Source of the DNA: Symbiodinium natans
Taxonomy: Eukaryota; Sar; Dinophyceae; Suessiales; Symbiodiniaceae
DNA length: 64,000 nucleotides
Assembly: GCA_905221605.1 (NCBI GenBank)
Contig: CAJNDS010002501.1
Location: 824,501-888,500 of the forward strand
Direction of reading: 5' to 3'
Shown here piece by piece: positions 29,997 to 36,230 of the stretch. The position numbers and the translations under genes are program-made. The notes beneath the pieces are model-generated. The model saw nothing but the letters and a program-made list of their open reading frames with translations. It ran no database searches and was not told the origin of the DNA. Position 1 is the stretch's first letter. Each line of letters begins with the position of its first letter.

Positions 29997-32206
29997 TACA
30001 TGCATACATATATATATATATATGTATGTATAAGATATACGTTGTCGTATATCATGTCTCTATATCGGATGTGTATACACACATAGACCACACTATATCT
30101 ATACATGTATGTATGTATGTATGTATGTATGCATGCATGCATGTATGTATGTATGTATGTATGTATGTATGTATGTATGTATGTATGTATGTATGCGTGT
30201 ATGTATGTTTGTATGTTTGTATGCATGTATGTATGTATATATTTCTATGCGTGTATACACGCATTCGAAAACTAGCGCTGCCAACATTGAAGGGTCTAGA
30301 GTTTAGGTTTAGGGTAAACTCTCACATATTTAGAGTGATCGGTTTAAGGTGAATCGCGAAGCATCAAGCGTTGAGGCTTGAATCACACAGCATCAAGCAT
30401 TGAGGGTGAACACCCCAGCCGCGCAAAGCTCGCCGTTTGGCACGTTCGGGTTGGTACGCTTGGGTGCAGAGGTTAAGGACATGAGGTTAAGGAGATGAGT
30501 GGCCAGAATGGCACCAAATTTTTGCGTGTAGAAACTTGGGAGCCATGTGCGCAAACCCTTTCCGCAGACCCCAAGTTAAGCCTCGTAAACCCCTGTGAAC
30601 CCCCAGAATCCCACACCCCCCCCCCCCCCCCCCTTTCCTAAATCCTAGACACTCCAAGCCCCCAAACCCTTAAGCAGTGGTTTCTATAAACCCGAAGGCC
30701 CCAACCCCAAGACCCTAGACCCTAAACCCTAAACCCCGGAACCCTCAACCCTCAACCCTACACCCTAGAGCGGAAAGAGGTGGGCCCCGTGTGGGGCCTT
30801 GGCTCAAACACCCGTGGCGACCCTGGCCCTTGGGAAGGACCGGGGAAGAGTGCTTGGCAGGTTTAGGGTGTGGGGCTTGGGGTTTTTTGGGGTTTTAGGC
30901 TTGTGGGGTCTTCGGGTTGGGCTCTAGGATTTAGAGTTAAGTTAAGGGTTCTATAAGGGTTCTGAAGTTAAGGGTCGAGGTTTGACCTCTGCTTCGGTGG
31001 TTTCTTGCTCGGCAAGGAATGGGATTGCTGGCCGGCGAGAGCCCTAGCACCCTGAAGCCTAGCATGCTGGAGATTTTGGAACGCTAGCGTGGGTGGGGGG
31101 GTTGTCGGGGGAGGGGGAGTACTGCCGCAGGCCTGAAGCCGGTTTAGGGTTTCACGCTTGGTCTGAGGTAGAATGCATGGATCCTGATCTTCAGACCTCA
31201 GACATCACCAAATGCAGCTGTCAACGACACTGTTCCTGCTGTAGCGCATACAAATCTACGTACATACATGCATAGAGTGCTGCATTGCAAAAAGTAAAGC
31301 TAAATACACATACATATATGTATATGCAGAGGCCCGCATCATCGACCCTGAAATGGGGAGTACTTTGAATGGATTGCAGGAGAGCTCCGTGCCATGTGGA
31401 AGCCGACGGGCCAGGAGGGTTGAGCATGTTGCTTGGGGTTTCGGGTTTAGGGTTTGGGGTTTGGGGTTTGGGGTTCTGGGTCCCTAGGCCCCAAAGCCCT
31501 TGAAGCCCCCAACGACCTCGAAGCCTTCAAAGCTTCAAGCCCAGCTTCAATCGATCCAAAGACACACACACAGAGACAAAGCCCGAGGGCAACTGCATTG
31601 GGTGGGCAGTTGTGGGCTTATGGTACAGCCCCCTGGTACTGAGAGTTCTGGGCTGCCACAGGCGAATCTTCTCGGTTTCACTTTCCTCCTCAAGGGGTTG
31701 AAGGGCTGCAGCTTGGCTTCTTTGCAGCTACCATGGCTTATACTTGTTCTTCACAGAAAGCTCTAGCTGAGCGCCACCCTGATGAGGAGAATCTCTGGCT
31801 GCACGGGGGCAACTTCATGCTCTTGGGACGCATTTTGACGGAGCCCAAAGTACCAACCTTCTCCCCCCCCCCCGAATCGCAGTCATGTCAAAGTCCTCAT
31901 ATACTACACTGTGAAAAGTGCCCCCCCCCCCCCCACCCCCCCCCCCCCCAAACAAAAAAAAGAAATACTAAGAAAAAAAGAGAAACAGACATAGTATGTA
32001 TATATATATATATACCACTAAGAATCTCGTTCTTGCAAGAGCAAGCGGTTCAACGAAGGCTTAATCGCCTCCATTCTCATCACCTGGCACTGCAGCTCAA
32101 GGCACGGCAGGTGGGCTTGGACACCCAGGCGCCGGGGCTCAAGAGATCAAAGCACCTGCCAGTGAGCATTCTAAGATTCTACTTGGGATGGTCCCTCTTG
32201 TACTAA
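11682..32206 (+). CDS. flavin-dependent monooxygenase-like gene, about 25 exons over about 20 kb
   Basis: Short coding blocks on the + strand line up in order along one protein of the FAD/NAD(P)H FMO/YUCCA-like group that carries an N-terminal NTF2/SnoaL-like part. Landmarks in order: VEGWFDFET and FTFFTSMQQLKGHE (N-terminal part), VVIIGGAQSG (FAD Rossmann loop), LHDPVWACHLPYLP, DWLDMYAQILDLN, HVVLATGNYGPPNVPDF, VVVVGSNTSAHDI (NADPH loop), FASAPY, AGFQMDFGED, YYFDVGASELIADGSI, DVIILATG, WGLGSNTRGDPGPWEG, LWLHGGN and LALQLKAR. Such enzymes are expected to oxygenate a soft nucleophile with NADPH and O2; the substrate is unknown. Many junctions join in phase with GC- or GA-type donors. Introns hold telomere-like arrays, MITE-like elements and a nested ankyrin gene. 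Oddities: the FAD loop has Ala where the second Gly is usual, and the block at 15787 seems one base out of phase near 15853, so decay cannot be excluded. The outer ends are uncertain. Confidence 0.78.
11998..12066. mobile_element. MITE-like element, family A, copy 3 (left part)
   Basis: TTGGATGTTCCCCCTTATAC, then CAGTCCTTCGTAGGGATTA and GTAGGGGGTACTATATCCCTAT, after which similarity stops. The right arm is missing. Confidence 0.7.
12152..12251. repeat. dispersed repeat family C, copy 2
   Basis: ACTATTTGCTTA, CGCCCCAAAA, TATTGCCCTTATAAGGAAGA, then a T/G run and GTTCTTAAG, parallel to 8129-8230. Confidence 0.6.
12305..12485 (+). repeat. CCCTCAA / CCCTGAA / CCCTAAA mixed array
   Basis: Variants alternate (CCCTCAACCCTGAA) before giving way to CCCTAAA, with TAAACTAACC interruptions. 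Confidence 0.85.
12775..12840. repeat. dispersed repeat family D, copy 1
   Basis: CGAATATACGGGTCGGA, TACTGATAGTATTCCCTTA and GTCCCTTTAGAAT match CGAGGGAATATGGGGGTCGGA, TACTGATAATATTCCCTTA and GTCCCTATAGAAT at 37511-37582. Confidence 0.6.
13073..13152 (+). repeat. alternating CG / GCGCGCGGAA tract
   Basis: (CG)n followed by GCGCGCGGAA decamers, an alternating purine-pyrimidine stretch able in principle to adopt Z-DNA. The Arg/Ala-rich frames across it are repeat artefacts. Confidence 0.8.
13268..13316 (+). CDS. candidate FMO-like gene exon (N-terminal part)
   Basis: Reads DPDALKLTTEDFDLTL before a GTGTAG donor. It is coding-like and lies on the right strand just upstream of the first firmly recognised FMO-group exon. 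Membership in that gene is inferred. Confidence 0.4.
13479..13545 (+). CDS. FMO-like exon: VEGWFDFET segment
   Basis: Reads QKRQETKVLPDGTVEGWFDF then ET. The VEGWFxFET string is typical of the N-terminal NTF2-like part of this FMO group. The donor is GCAGAG directly after ACA. Joining to GCCAAG at 14116 keeps phase and gives ETAKCIGQVRL. Confidence 0.7.
14116..14149 (+). CDS. FMO-like exon: IGQVRLRE segment
   Basis: Follows acceptor CTGGCAG and reads AKCIGQVRLRE plus one base. The GC donor (GCGCGG) joins in phase to 14483, giving REGRCFTFFT. Confidence 0.65.
14483..14540 (+). CDS. FMO-like exon: FTFFTSMQQLKGHE segment
   Basis: Acceptor GCGAG, then RCFTFFTSMQQLKGHE, which matches the (W/F)TLLTTMxxLKGHEE signature of the group. 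The donor is GCTCCT or the preceding GAGGCT; the direct repeat makes it ambiguous. Confidence 0.75.
14659..14712 (+). CDS. FMO-like exon: RRPVGGHYGAVK segment
   Basis: After acceptor CGCTAG the frame reads EQVGLRRPVGGHYGAVK, corresponding to the RRPxGxxHG stretch that follows LKGHEE in relatives. The 3' limit is uncertain. Confidence 0.6.
14888..14990 (+). repeat. CCCTAAA array in FMO intron
   Basis: About 10 perfect heptamers with variants at the 3' edge, between exons at 14712 and 15009. Confidence 0.9.
15009..15062 (+). CDS. FMO-like exon: KAWPELLARERAEIGV segment
   Basis: Reads VKAWPELLARERAEIGVT, equivalent to the charged helix (KTWLExRxxExxxLG) that precedes the FAD loop in relatives. 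Both splice sites are ambiguous. Confidence 0.65.
15318..15425 (+). repeat. (CT)n/CCCT microsatellite
   Basis: About 100 bp of CT dinucleotides interrupted by CCCT and GTCT, inside an FMO intron. Confidence 0.95.
15497..15539 (+). CDS. FMO-like exon: FAD-binding Rossmann loop
   Basis: Reads DKVVIIGGAQSGVVL. The strand-loop-helix VVIIGGAQSG is the dinucleotide-binding fingerprint, with Ala in the second Gly position of GxGxxG. An upstream ATG at 15477 is in frame, but the CGCAG just before ACAAGGTC looks like an acceptor. The donor is GCGACC, joining in phase to 15787. Confidence 0.75.
15592..15708 (+). repeat. CCCCAAA / CCCTAAA mixed array
   Basis: CCCCAAA variant units give way to CCCTAAA, between two FMO exons. 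Confidence 0.9.
15787..15866 (+). CDS. FMO-like exon: ARLQNLGVPYVVLEKNP segment, phase break at 3' end
   Basis: After acceptor AGACAG the frame reads AARLQNLGVPYVVLEKNPSP, the second strand of the FAD-binding fold ending in the Glu that would contact the ribose. Relatives continue PGxxWxxxR. Here WDAMR is present at 15854-15866 but one base out of frame with the rest, and the original frame meets TGA. This is either a 1-bp deletion, an assembly error or an unrecognised splice. Confidence 0.65.
15868..16018 (+). repeat. TTTAAGGG/TTGAGGG degenerate tract
   Basis: Telomere-like octamers TTTAAGGG and heptamers TTGAGGG. No further exon is recognised from here to 17066. Confidence 0.8.
16497..16606 (+). 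repeat. homogeneous CCCTGAA variant array
   Basis: Fifteen consecutive CCCTGAA units with no CCCTAAA among them, showing local homogenisation of a variant heptamer. Confidence 0.95.
17067..17117 (+). CDS. FMO-like exon: LHDPVWACHLPYLP segment
   Basis: Acceptor CTGCCAG, then GC-TTG-CAT giving LHDPVWACHLPYLPPFG, which matches the highly conserved LHDPVWYDHLPYLPFP stretch of the family. Codon phase requires two bases of the first codon in this exon. Confidence 0.8.
17128..17215 (+). repeat. TTTAGGG/TCTAGGG tract
   Basis: Degenerate heptamers immediately after the preceding exon. The stretch 17216-17880 holds open frames with no recognised protein and a C run at 17704-17720. Confidence 0.8.
17902..17982 (+). 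CDS. FMO-like exon: DWLDMYAQILDLN segment
   Basis: Reads DFESKDKVADWLDMYAQILD then LNVRL. This aligns with the KDKLGDWLExYxxxMELN helix between the two nucleotide-binding parts. It begins immediately after TTTAGGGTTTAGGGTTTG, so the acceptor lies inside or beside telomere-like repeat. Confidence 0.75.
17997..18162. mobile_element. MITE-like element, family A, copy 4, split by TTTAGGG repeat
   Basis: The left arm (TTGGGCTGTTCCCCC, CAGTCCTTAGTAGGGATTCTAG) and right arm (TACCCCCTACTATCATCCCTAT, AAGGACTCTTAGTAGAAGG, CAACATCCCA) are separated at about 18061-18109 by seven TTTAGGG/TTAGGG units placed at the hairpin centre. Confidence 0.8.
18827..18873 (+). CDS. FMO-like exon: DWTLCLDRDGKK segment
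   Basis: Acceptor TTCAG, then ANQRLDWTL-like coding in which TKDWTLCLDRDGKK is clear. It corresponds to the strand RWTVxVRRDG that lies before RPKHVVLATG in relatives. Confidence 0.55.
19080..19215 (+). repeat. CCCCAAA / CCCTAAA / CCCCAAG mixed array
   Basis: A mosaic of three telomere variants that ends at the CCTTAG acceptor of the next exon. Confidence 0.85.
19215..19302 (+). CDS. FMO-like exon: HVVLATGNYGPPNVPDF segment
   Basis: Reads VVLQPKHVVLATGNYGPPNV then PDFVGSTSAFC. The LATG motif followed by PxxPDxxG is the conserved strand linking the FAD and NADPH domains. Confidence 0.85.
20203..20265 (+). CDS. FMO-like exon: QGQMMHSSAFEGG segment
   Basis: Acceptor AACTCAG, then TFQGQMMHSSAFEGGAAYAG then K. 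The F(K/Q)GxxxHSSxxxG pattern directly precedes the NADPH loop in the family. Confidence 0.8.
20517..20588 (+). CDS. FMO-like exon: NADPH-binding loop VVVVGSNTSAHDI
   Basis: Acceptor CATGCAG, then SRKVVVVGSNTSAHDICQDL then WEHD. GSNTSAHDI is the family form of the NADPH Rossmann fingerprint. The donor is GCCACT, joining in phase to GCTTCC at 21070 (HD-ASVTMLQ). Confidence 0.9.
21070..21150 (+). CDS. FMO-like exon: VTMLQRSSTTIVS segment
   Basis: Acceptor TCCGAG, then ASVTMLQRSSTTIVSTAALR then EVLLKA. VTMLQRSxTxIVS is a strongly conserved string of the group. Confidence 0.85.
21160..21375 (+). repeat. TTTGGGG / TTTAGGG tract
   Basis: TTTGGGG and TTTAGGG units alternate, interrupted by TTAGGGGAG. 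A second array (CCCTAAA) occupies 21538-21650, so the two strands face each other inside one intron and could fold together. Confidence 0.85.
21538..21650 (+). repeat. CCCTAAA array in FMO intron
   Basis: About twelve perfect heptamers followed by AGCTTCAAACCCTAAA variants. Confidence 0.95.
21740..21804 (+). CDS. FMO-like exon: KDLFSEEALE segment
   Basis: Reads AKDLFSEEALETVPHEADFR then A and a partial codon before a perfect GTAAGT donor. LxSEEALE matches the helix before TTEKAD in relatives. An alternative GC donor after SEE (GCCCTC) would join the next exon as SEEAAGLTTEKAD and fits the family better. Confidence 0.65.
22520..22597 (+). CDS. FMO-like exon: LTTEKADLQFASAPY segment
   Basis: Acceptor TGGCCCAG, then AAGLTTEKADLQFASAPYAV then QIE. 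It is a clear match to GITTEKADLxFASVPYxV. The frame stays open to 22639, so the exact donor is not fixed. Confidence 0.85.
23206..23262 (+). CDS. FMO-like exon: YKEVCAKMKDFDSHE segment
   Basis: Reads YKEVCAKMKDFDSHE, equivalent to (V/L)YxEIRxKDxDFY before the LExAGF segment. The word GAGCT occurs at both ends of the following intron (23260 and 24164), so the junction can slide. Confidence 0.65.
23280..23385 (+). repeat. CCCTAAA array; opposed TTTAGGG array follows at 23467-23570
   Basis: The two arrays are in opposite orientation about 80 bp apart, and a third CCCTAAA/CCCCAAA array lies at 23610-23705. Confidence 0.9.
23713..23832 (+). CDS. candidate exon inside FMO intron, unknown
   Basis: An open, coding-like stretch starts SLEKLGLLGQRKDSTQKEVR and continues NRIETSAELSNTLAEDLQSQ. 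It is hydrophilic and helix-prone. It has no counterpart in the FMO family at this position, so it is either a lineage-specific insertion or not expressed. Confidence 0.25.
23990..24155 (+). repeat. CCCTGAA/CCCTAAA mixed array
   Basis: CCCTGAA units cluster at 24044-24093, with CCCTAAA and CCCCAAA units following. Confidence 0.85.
24164..24214 (+). CDS. FMO-like exon: LEKAGFQMDFGE segment
   Basis: Reads ELLQKLEKAGFQMDFGE, matching the LxxLExAGFxLDFGED signature. The GA donor (GACCTC at 24215) and acceptor CGCAG at 24803 join in phase as GE-DETGNF. Confidence 0.85.
24232..24690 (+). repeat. TTTAGGC variant telomere array
   Basis: Roughly 40 TTTAGGC units with interspersed TTTAGGG and TTTCGGG, passing into pure TTTAGGG after 24585. 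It is the largest block of this variant in the window. Confidence 0.95.
24804..24829 (+). CDS. FMO-like exon: DETGNFVK segment
   Basis: A very short exon reading DETGNFVK after acceptor CTCGCAG. It corresponds to DDTGLFMKYLRRGSG, the part just before GYYIDVG. The following few residues of the family were not located, so a further micro-exon is likely. Confidence 0.6.
25783..25841 (+). CDS. FMO-like exon: GYYFDVGASELIADGSIQLK
   Basis: Starts at GCTACTAC after CTGTGAG and reads YYFDVGASELIADGSIQLK, a near-perfect match to the family. The donor GCGTGT follows AAG directly. Confidence 0.9.
26069..26260. other. no gene recognised
   Basis: Unique-looking sequence with CACCCCACC runs. A frame on the complementary strand is Gly/Ser/Trp-rich because of these runs and was not called. 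Confidence 0.5.
26360..26556 (+). repeat. C-rich CCCCCCTG low-complexity block
   Basis: About 200 bp made almost only of C runs broken by TG and G. The apparent proline-rich (or, on the other strand, glycine-rich) reading frames are artefacts of it. Confidence 0.95.
26834..26878 (+). CDS. FMO-like exon: GRIDRICETGVVLE segment
   Basis: Acceptor CACCGCAG, then VGRIDRICETGVVLE, matching (G)xIxRxTExGVVLxDG. The donor is GACGAG, with the word GAGGA repeated at both intron ends. Confidence 0.75.
27063..27105 (+). CDS. FMO-like exon: DGSMTAADVIILATG segment
   Basis: Reads DGSMTAADVIILAT plus one base of Gly, the second ATG-type motif of the family. The donor GCACCC joins in phase to GCTTTC at 29111. 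CAGGC is duplicated at the two ends of this 2005-bp intron. Confidence 0.85.
27165..27266. mobile_element. MITE-like element, family B, copy 2
   Basis: TCAGTAGCTGAACGAGTACAC at the left and GTGAACTCAGCAGCAAAG at the right, with internal similarity to 5090-5200. It lies inside the same FMO intron as the ankyrin gene. Confidence 0.6.
27647..28022 (+). CDS. ankyrin gene exon 1
   Basis: Ubiquitin-like region plus a linker containing EEILHRWQNPDQTNDMADET. It ends one base into a Gly codon at the GA donor GAGTTA. Confidence 0.85.
27647..28686 (+). CDS. ubiquitin-like plus ankyrin-repeat protein, three exons, nested in FMO intron
   Basis: Exons 27647-28022, 28147-28268 and 28369-28686 join in phase to a 271-residue protein. 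Residues 1-75 (MLRVFGLSGAEIASLPVG onward, with a basic helix and a DDEMDVP loop) resemble the ubiquitin-like N-terminus found on many dinoflagellate ankyrin proteins. About five ankyrin repeats follow, with typical ETALYIA, GDTPFVAAA, GLTALGAACQSGHMQVAIEL and GETPLGAACESGQIGLVRVL cores ending in LLxAGAD turns. Ankyrin repeats bind proteins; no enzymatic motif is present and the partner is unknown. Both introns are short (124 and 100 bp), begin with GA (GAGTTA, GAGACT), end with AG, and carry GGAGT or GGAGA repeated at both ends. The ATG at 27647 follows an open upstream stretch with no in-frame ATG. The whole gene lies in the 27106-29110 intron of the FMO-like gene, on the same strand. Confidence 0.85.
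28147..28268 (+). CDS. ankyrin gene exon 2
   Basis: Reads VACLLLEAGADPHRQ and GDTPFVAAAGSSCLPLLRLF. Acceptor ATGAAG, donor GAGACT. Confidence 0.85.
28369..28686 (+). CDS. ankyrin gene exon 3
   Basis: Three further ankyrin repeats, ending LLQGYSPG and TAG at 28684. Acceptor TATAG. Confidence 0.88.
   Translation, partial: EMVGADVDVANNWGLTALGAACQSGHMQVAIELLAAGANVNRACSFYGETPLGAACESGQIGLVRVLLDAGADRSLLSDGRNVVDVAASCYHDDIVRLLQGYSPG
28988..29030 (+). repeat. TTTAGGG array
   Basis: Six perfect heptamers between the nested ankyrin gene and the next FMO exon. Confidence 0.95.
29111..29166 (+). CDS. FMO-like exon: FQSMTKPLAQIFGA segment
   Basis: Acceptor TTGCCAG, then GC-TTT giving (G)FQSMTKPLAQIFGALA, matching ATGYGSMxxxxAxIxG. 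The 3' limit is not fixed. Confidence 0.75.
29880..30250 (+). repeat. ATAC/TATG tetranucleotide microsatellites
   Basis: (TA)n and CATA units at 29895-30035, then about 30 TATG/CATG units at 30100-30240. All open frames here (MYVCMYVC on +, IHTYIHTY on -) are repeat translations. Confidence 0.95.
30773..30837 (+). CDS. FMO-like exon: WGLGSNTRGDPGPWEG segment
   Basis: Reads KEVGPVWGLGSNTRGDPGPW then E and one base. It matches VWGLGSGTxxDPGPWEGExRNMWKPT. The GA donor (GACCGG) joins in phase to 31380 as EGELRAMWKPT. Confidence 0.9.
31380..31414 (+). CDS. FMO-like exon: ELRAMWKPTGQ segment
   Basis: Acceptor GATTGCAG, then GELRAMWKPTGQ. The GA donor GAGGGT joins in phase to GAGAAT at 31787 (Q-ENLWLHGGN). 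Confidence 0.88.
31787..31826 (+). CDS. FMO-like exon: ENLWLHGGNFML segment
   Basis: Acceptor GATGAG, then ENLWLHGGNFML, matching EGLWFHGGNLHQ. The exact donor is unresolved. Confidence 0.85.
32050..32206 (+). CDS. FMO-like last exon: LALQLKARQVGLDT and tail
   Basis: Reads LHSHHLALQLKARQVGLDTQ and APGLKRSKHLP, matching the family C-terminus (FLALQLKARMEG). The open frame continues into the family A MITE-like element at 32183 and ends there at TAA 32204-32206, so the last residues and the stop codon appear to come from the element. Confidence 0.8.
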
Positions 32207-32282
32207 CAGTCCTTAAGAGGGATTATTGTACCCCTATTCTCATCCCTATTGAGGGCTGTTAGTATAAGTGGGAGCATCCCAA
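32183..32282. mobile_element. MITE-like element, family A, copy 5
   Basis: TTGGGATGGTCCCTCTTGTA, CTAACAGTCCTTAAGAGGGATT, then TCATCCCTATTGAGGGCTGTTAG and GGGAGCATCCCAA. It is an intact palindrome of 100 bp at the 3' end of the FMO-like gene. Confidence 0.85.
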
Positions 32283-33317
32283 GATACCACGAGGATGGTC
32301 CGGGTTGCAGCATTCGTGCGAGATATGTAGCACAGACACGTGGCGCAGCGCATCTCAGGTGTTCTGAGCAGCTCGTTGCAGCTGCCAGATGCCAGCAGAT
32401 GCCAGCAAGATGGCCATGTAGGTGCCCGTGCATTCAGTTTCATTGTGGGCGCCTGTGCATGCTGGACGTTGCGCCTCGATGACAAAATCCTTTGAACAGC
32501 CTTCAAAGGATGGAAATTCGCAGCAGTACAGTGGAAGCAGCAAGCTCGGCAGTGAGCCGTCGCCAGCTTAGGTTCCAGCAGTGACAGAACCAGGTTTGAG
32601 CGTTTCGGGTTTAGGGTGTCTGGTTGTTGTGTCTTCTTTTACACGAAGCTCATAGACCTGGAGCATGGAGCCCAAACCCCAAATACCCTAAAACCCAAAA
32701 GCCCGAAACCTCTTGGAAGGGGTGACCTAATTAGCACACTTGCTCCACTGTTTCGCCAAAGCAATCCCTCCAATCCCCGCTGGCGTCAACCTTGAAAATA
32801 TCCTGGGCCCGTAGCACCTGTCGCCGTAACCCCTGGGATGGTGAACCCCCCCCACGCTTCAACTGCACTCCTTCCGTAACAGTGAGCTGCAGCGTTGACG
32901 TGTCCTTCCTGCTTTGCAACTCTTGGCACGGCAAGGGCCCCAGTAGCCCCACGCGCCCAGATGAGCTCTGACGCCTGGGCCTGGCCCGACTTCCGGCTGT
33001 CCCGGGGAGCTTGCATGTTGAGCAGGGTTGGATGTTTTGGCTTGCAGCTCATAATTGGGGCCCACCAGGGCACAAATTAAGAGCTCTTTACAGCGCCGAG
33101 GTTTGATCTTCTAAACAACTGGAAGGCCTGCCTTAGCCTCACACGAAGGCACATGCCGGCGAAGTTCTCCAGAAAAAGGATGCTCCTGACCATGTCCTGC
33201 AGATTCAGGGGTGTTCAGGAGCCTTGAGAAGCCATGGTTTTTGTTGTTTCGGGGTTTCGGGGTTGTGGTGCTAGGGTGCGGACGTGTGAGGGTGGGTCTT
33301 CTTGGCTCTGCCTCAGG

Positions 33318-33382
33318 CCTTAGCCCCCGCCTCAATCAACCCTGAGGATGACACTCTGGTAGGCCAGTGGCAGGACCCGATG
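33318..33382 (+). CDS. candidate exon upstream of methyltransferase-like gene
   Basis: After CTGCCTCAG the frame reads ALAPASINPEDDTLVGQWQD. A GTAGGC donor may cut it after TLV or it may run to 33380. The domain is not recognised. Confidence 0.4.
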
Positions 33383-36192
33383 TAGCACCTTGTGCTAGTA
33401 CTGTGGGCAAGACTTTTTGGGATCCTCTGAGTTTGGGCTATCAGATCTATCAGGATGGTTCGCGCGCAATCCCTCGCAAGTGCTTTTTTTCGAGCTTCGC
33501 GATATTTCCCGGGCTTCCTCTCTCACAAGGGCCCTGGCCGTCGAAAGGGGCGGCTCGGTGTGTAGGTCGAAAAGTGCGCCCTGTCCGACACTCTTTAGCG
33601 TAGCAAGCCCTTGAAACGGTTTGAGAGGCCACGCGCCGCAATTCAAGTGCAGCTTAACGGTTTGAGAGGCCACGCGCCGTAATTCAAGTGCAGCTTAGCT
33701 CATGTATCTTCGGGCTTCGGGGTTTAGGCTTTAGTTAGGGTTCAGGGTTTAAAGGGAACTCACTGATTTGGCAGCATCGCCGCGCAGCCAGTACGAGCCA
33801 TGACCCCGCACGCTTTGTCTCCTGCAGCCTGGCAACGTCCGCTTTCTTTCAACCGCCTATGCTGTAACAATTGATCCCTTACACCCTAGCCCTAAGCCCT
33901 GATAACCCTAAACCCGAATTAAAACGGGCCTCCATAGAATGCGACCAAGAATGACAATGCATGACAAGAATGACAGTAATATTGGCATTGAGAGCAACAA
34001 TAACAATAAGGCCGCAGGAACAAGACCAATAAGAAGAACAGCAAGAAGAAACAACACAACGACTGAGAAGACTAAGAACAATAGCAAGAGTCATGGAAGG
34101 GTACGCTCATCGACAGGTTCAAGCATCAAATTCCCGGCACTTTGAACCTAACCCAAACCCTAAACCCTAAACCCGAAACCCTAAACCCTAAACCCGAAAC
34201 CCTAAACCCTAAACCCCGGACCCATGCAGAGTTAGACAGCGCCCGCGGAGTGGCGGTGATGTGTGTCGCGTCCGCATGAGCGTCGCGGGCAAGAGGTCAG
34301 AGCTGCCGGAGGGTTTAGGGTTTAGGGTTCAGGGAAGTTTAGGGTTTAGGGTTTAGGGTTTAGGGTTTAGGGGTTTAGGGCTTCAGGGCTTCAGGGCTTG
34401 AGGGGTTCAGGGGTTCAGGGGTTTAGGGCTTGAGGGGTTCAGGGGTTCAGGGGTTTAGGGGTTTAGAGGTTTAGGGGTGCCTAGGGTTTAGGGTTCAGGG
34501 GTTCAGGGGTTTAGGCGTTTAGGGGTTTGGCGGTTTAGGGGTTTGGGGGTGTCTAGGCGTGTGGTTTAGGGTTCATGGTTTAAGGGTTTCGGGGAATGTG
34601 ACTTGTCCTGACGTGGTACACGAGCGTTTAGGGTTAGGTCGTACCGGGACAGGACATATACGGTATACTCCAAAATAGCATAATCCGGCTTGTAGGGACT
34701 CCCCAAACAGGTACCCATATTTCCGGAAACCCCTGCATGAAGTGCCCTAAACCCTGAACCCAAAAACACTAAACCCTAAACCCTAAACCCTAAACCCTAA
34801 ACCCTAAACCCGCCCCAAACCCTGCCTTGTGGAAGGTCTGGGTCCAAATCATCGGAGGCCTGGGTTTGGGTACTCCACAGCTGTCGGGTTTAGGGTCCAG
34901 AGGGTTTGGGTTTAGGGTTAGGGTTAGGGTTTAGGGTTTAGGGTTTAGGGTTTAGGGCTTAGGGCTTAGGGTTTCGGTCTTAGGGTCTAGGGTTTAGGGT
35001 TTAGGGCAGCCTGTCGGTGCTCGAGGGTTTCTGAAGTGCCCAATGAACCTGCTCGAATCTGATCTGAGTGCAGACGCAATCTGCGCCAGGCAGTATTGGA
35101 AACCCCATTTCTAAACCCTAAACCCTAAACCTGTTTCTGCAGTAGGGGCCCGCTTTGGGGGATGCCAAAAGCTGTCCAGCCTTTGCACACAAGGGGTTTA
35201 TAGGAGGTTTAGGGTTTAGGGGCTTGGGTCCGGATTTGGGTTCTTCATGCCTCTTGCATTTTTTGGTAGACCCGGACGGAAAGCGCCCCGACCTTGCCAA
35301 AAGGCTTTCTTTTGCTTCGACGGTCTGAAGAGCCTCGCTGCTCGGACCTGCTTCAAGATTCGGTGGGTTTCGTGTTTTTTGCATTTTCACATTGCAATCT
35401 GGGGGTTAAGGGTTTAGGGTTTTGGGTTTAGGGTTTTGAGTTTAGGGTTTAGGTGGGGGGCTTGAGGATGCAAAAAGGGTTGGGCCTACGTGTTTGTGGT
35501 ATCCTTGGGGAGGCCATGCCACCCCAAGCCTCCATGCCATCTTCTTGCGAGCTTCTGGAAGAGGGTGAGAAGTGAACACAGCCCCTAAACCCGAAACCCT
35601 AAATCCGCCAACCCTACAGACTCTAAGCCCGCCTTGTTCTGTCGAGGTTGTTGGCAAGCCGCGTGACGAGGCCGGGCAGGTAGGCCTGCTTTATACGGGA
35701 ACTCAAACTGAAACTAAGTGCGGGGTCTCGCCCGTCGAGCAGCAGACCCCAACGTCTGGCCGCATGTCCTAGGCAACGAACTCTGGGCCTCTCCATATAA
35801 GATTAAGGTGAATGGTTCAGGGTCTACGGGCATCCGAACCACTCCACCTTCCATGGGCTGTGGAAAGACTTCCAACAGCTTCCAGGAGTTTCGGAAAGCT
35901 CAGAGTGAGCCATAAAGGTATTAGACAGAAGTGCTTAAGGAGAAAGATTGAAGTAAACCTTACACGGGAGCGTTTAAGCAGAGAGAAAGAACTAAAGGAA
36001 CCGTTAATGGCGTGCAGTGTGGGTGGGTAGGTTGACAAGCGACGCAAGCGCGAAGCCCTGGGTTCTTTCACGCCCGAGATTGCAACCTTGATGCGTCCTA
36101 GAAATCCCGGAAACACCATGAGCCGCGATATTAAGTGCAAAGGCTATCCAGTAAACCCCTGTAAAGCACAAACCATGCAAAAAATAAGCTCT

Positions 36193-36230
<38 letters not shown>

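Noticed and set aside
29753-30352. Several frames of repeating Tyr/Ile/His/Thr or Met/Tyr/Val/Cys
   Set aside because: They translate TATG/CATA microsatellites.
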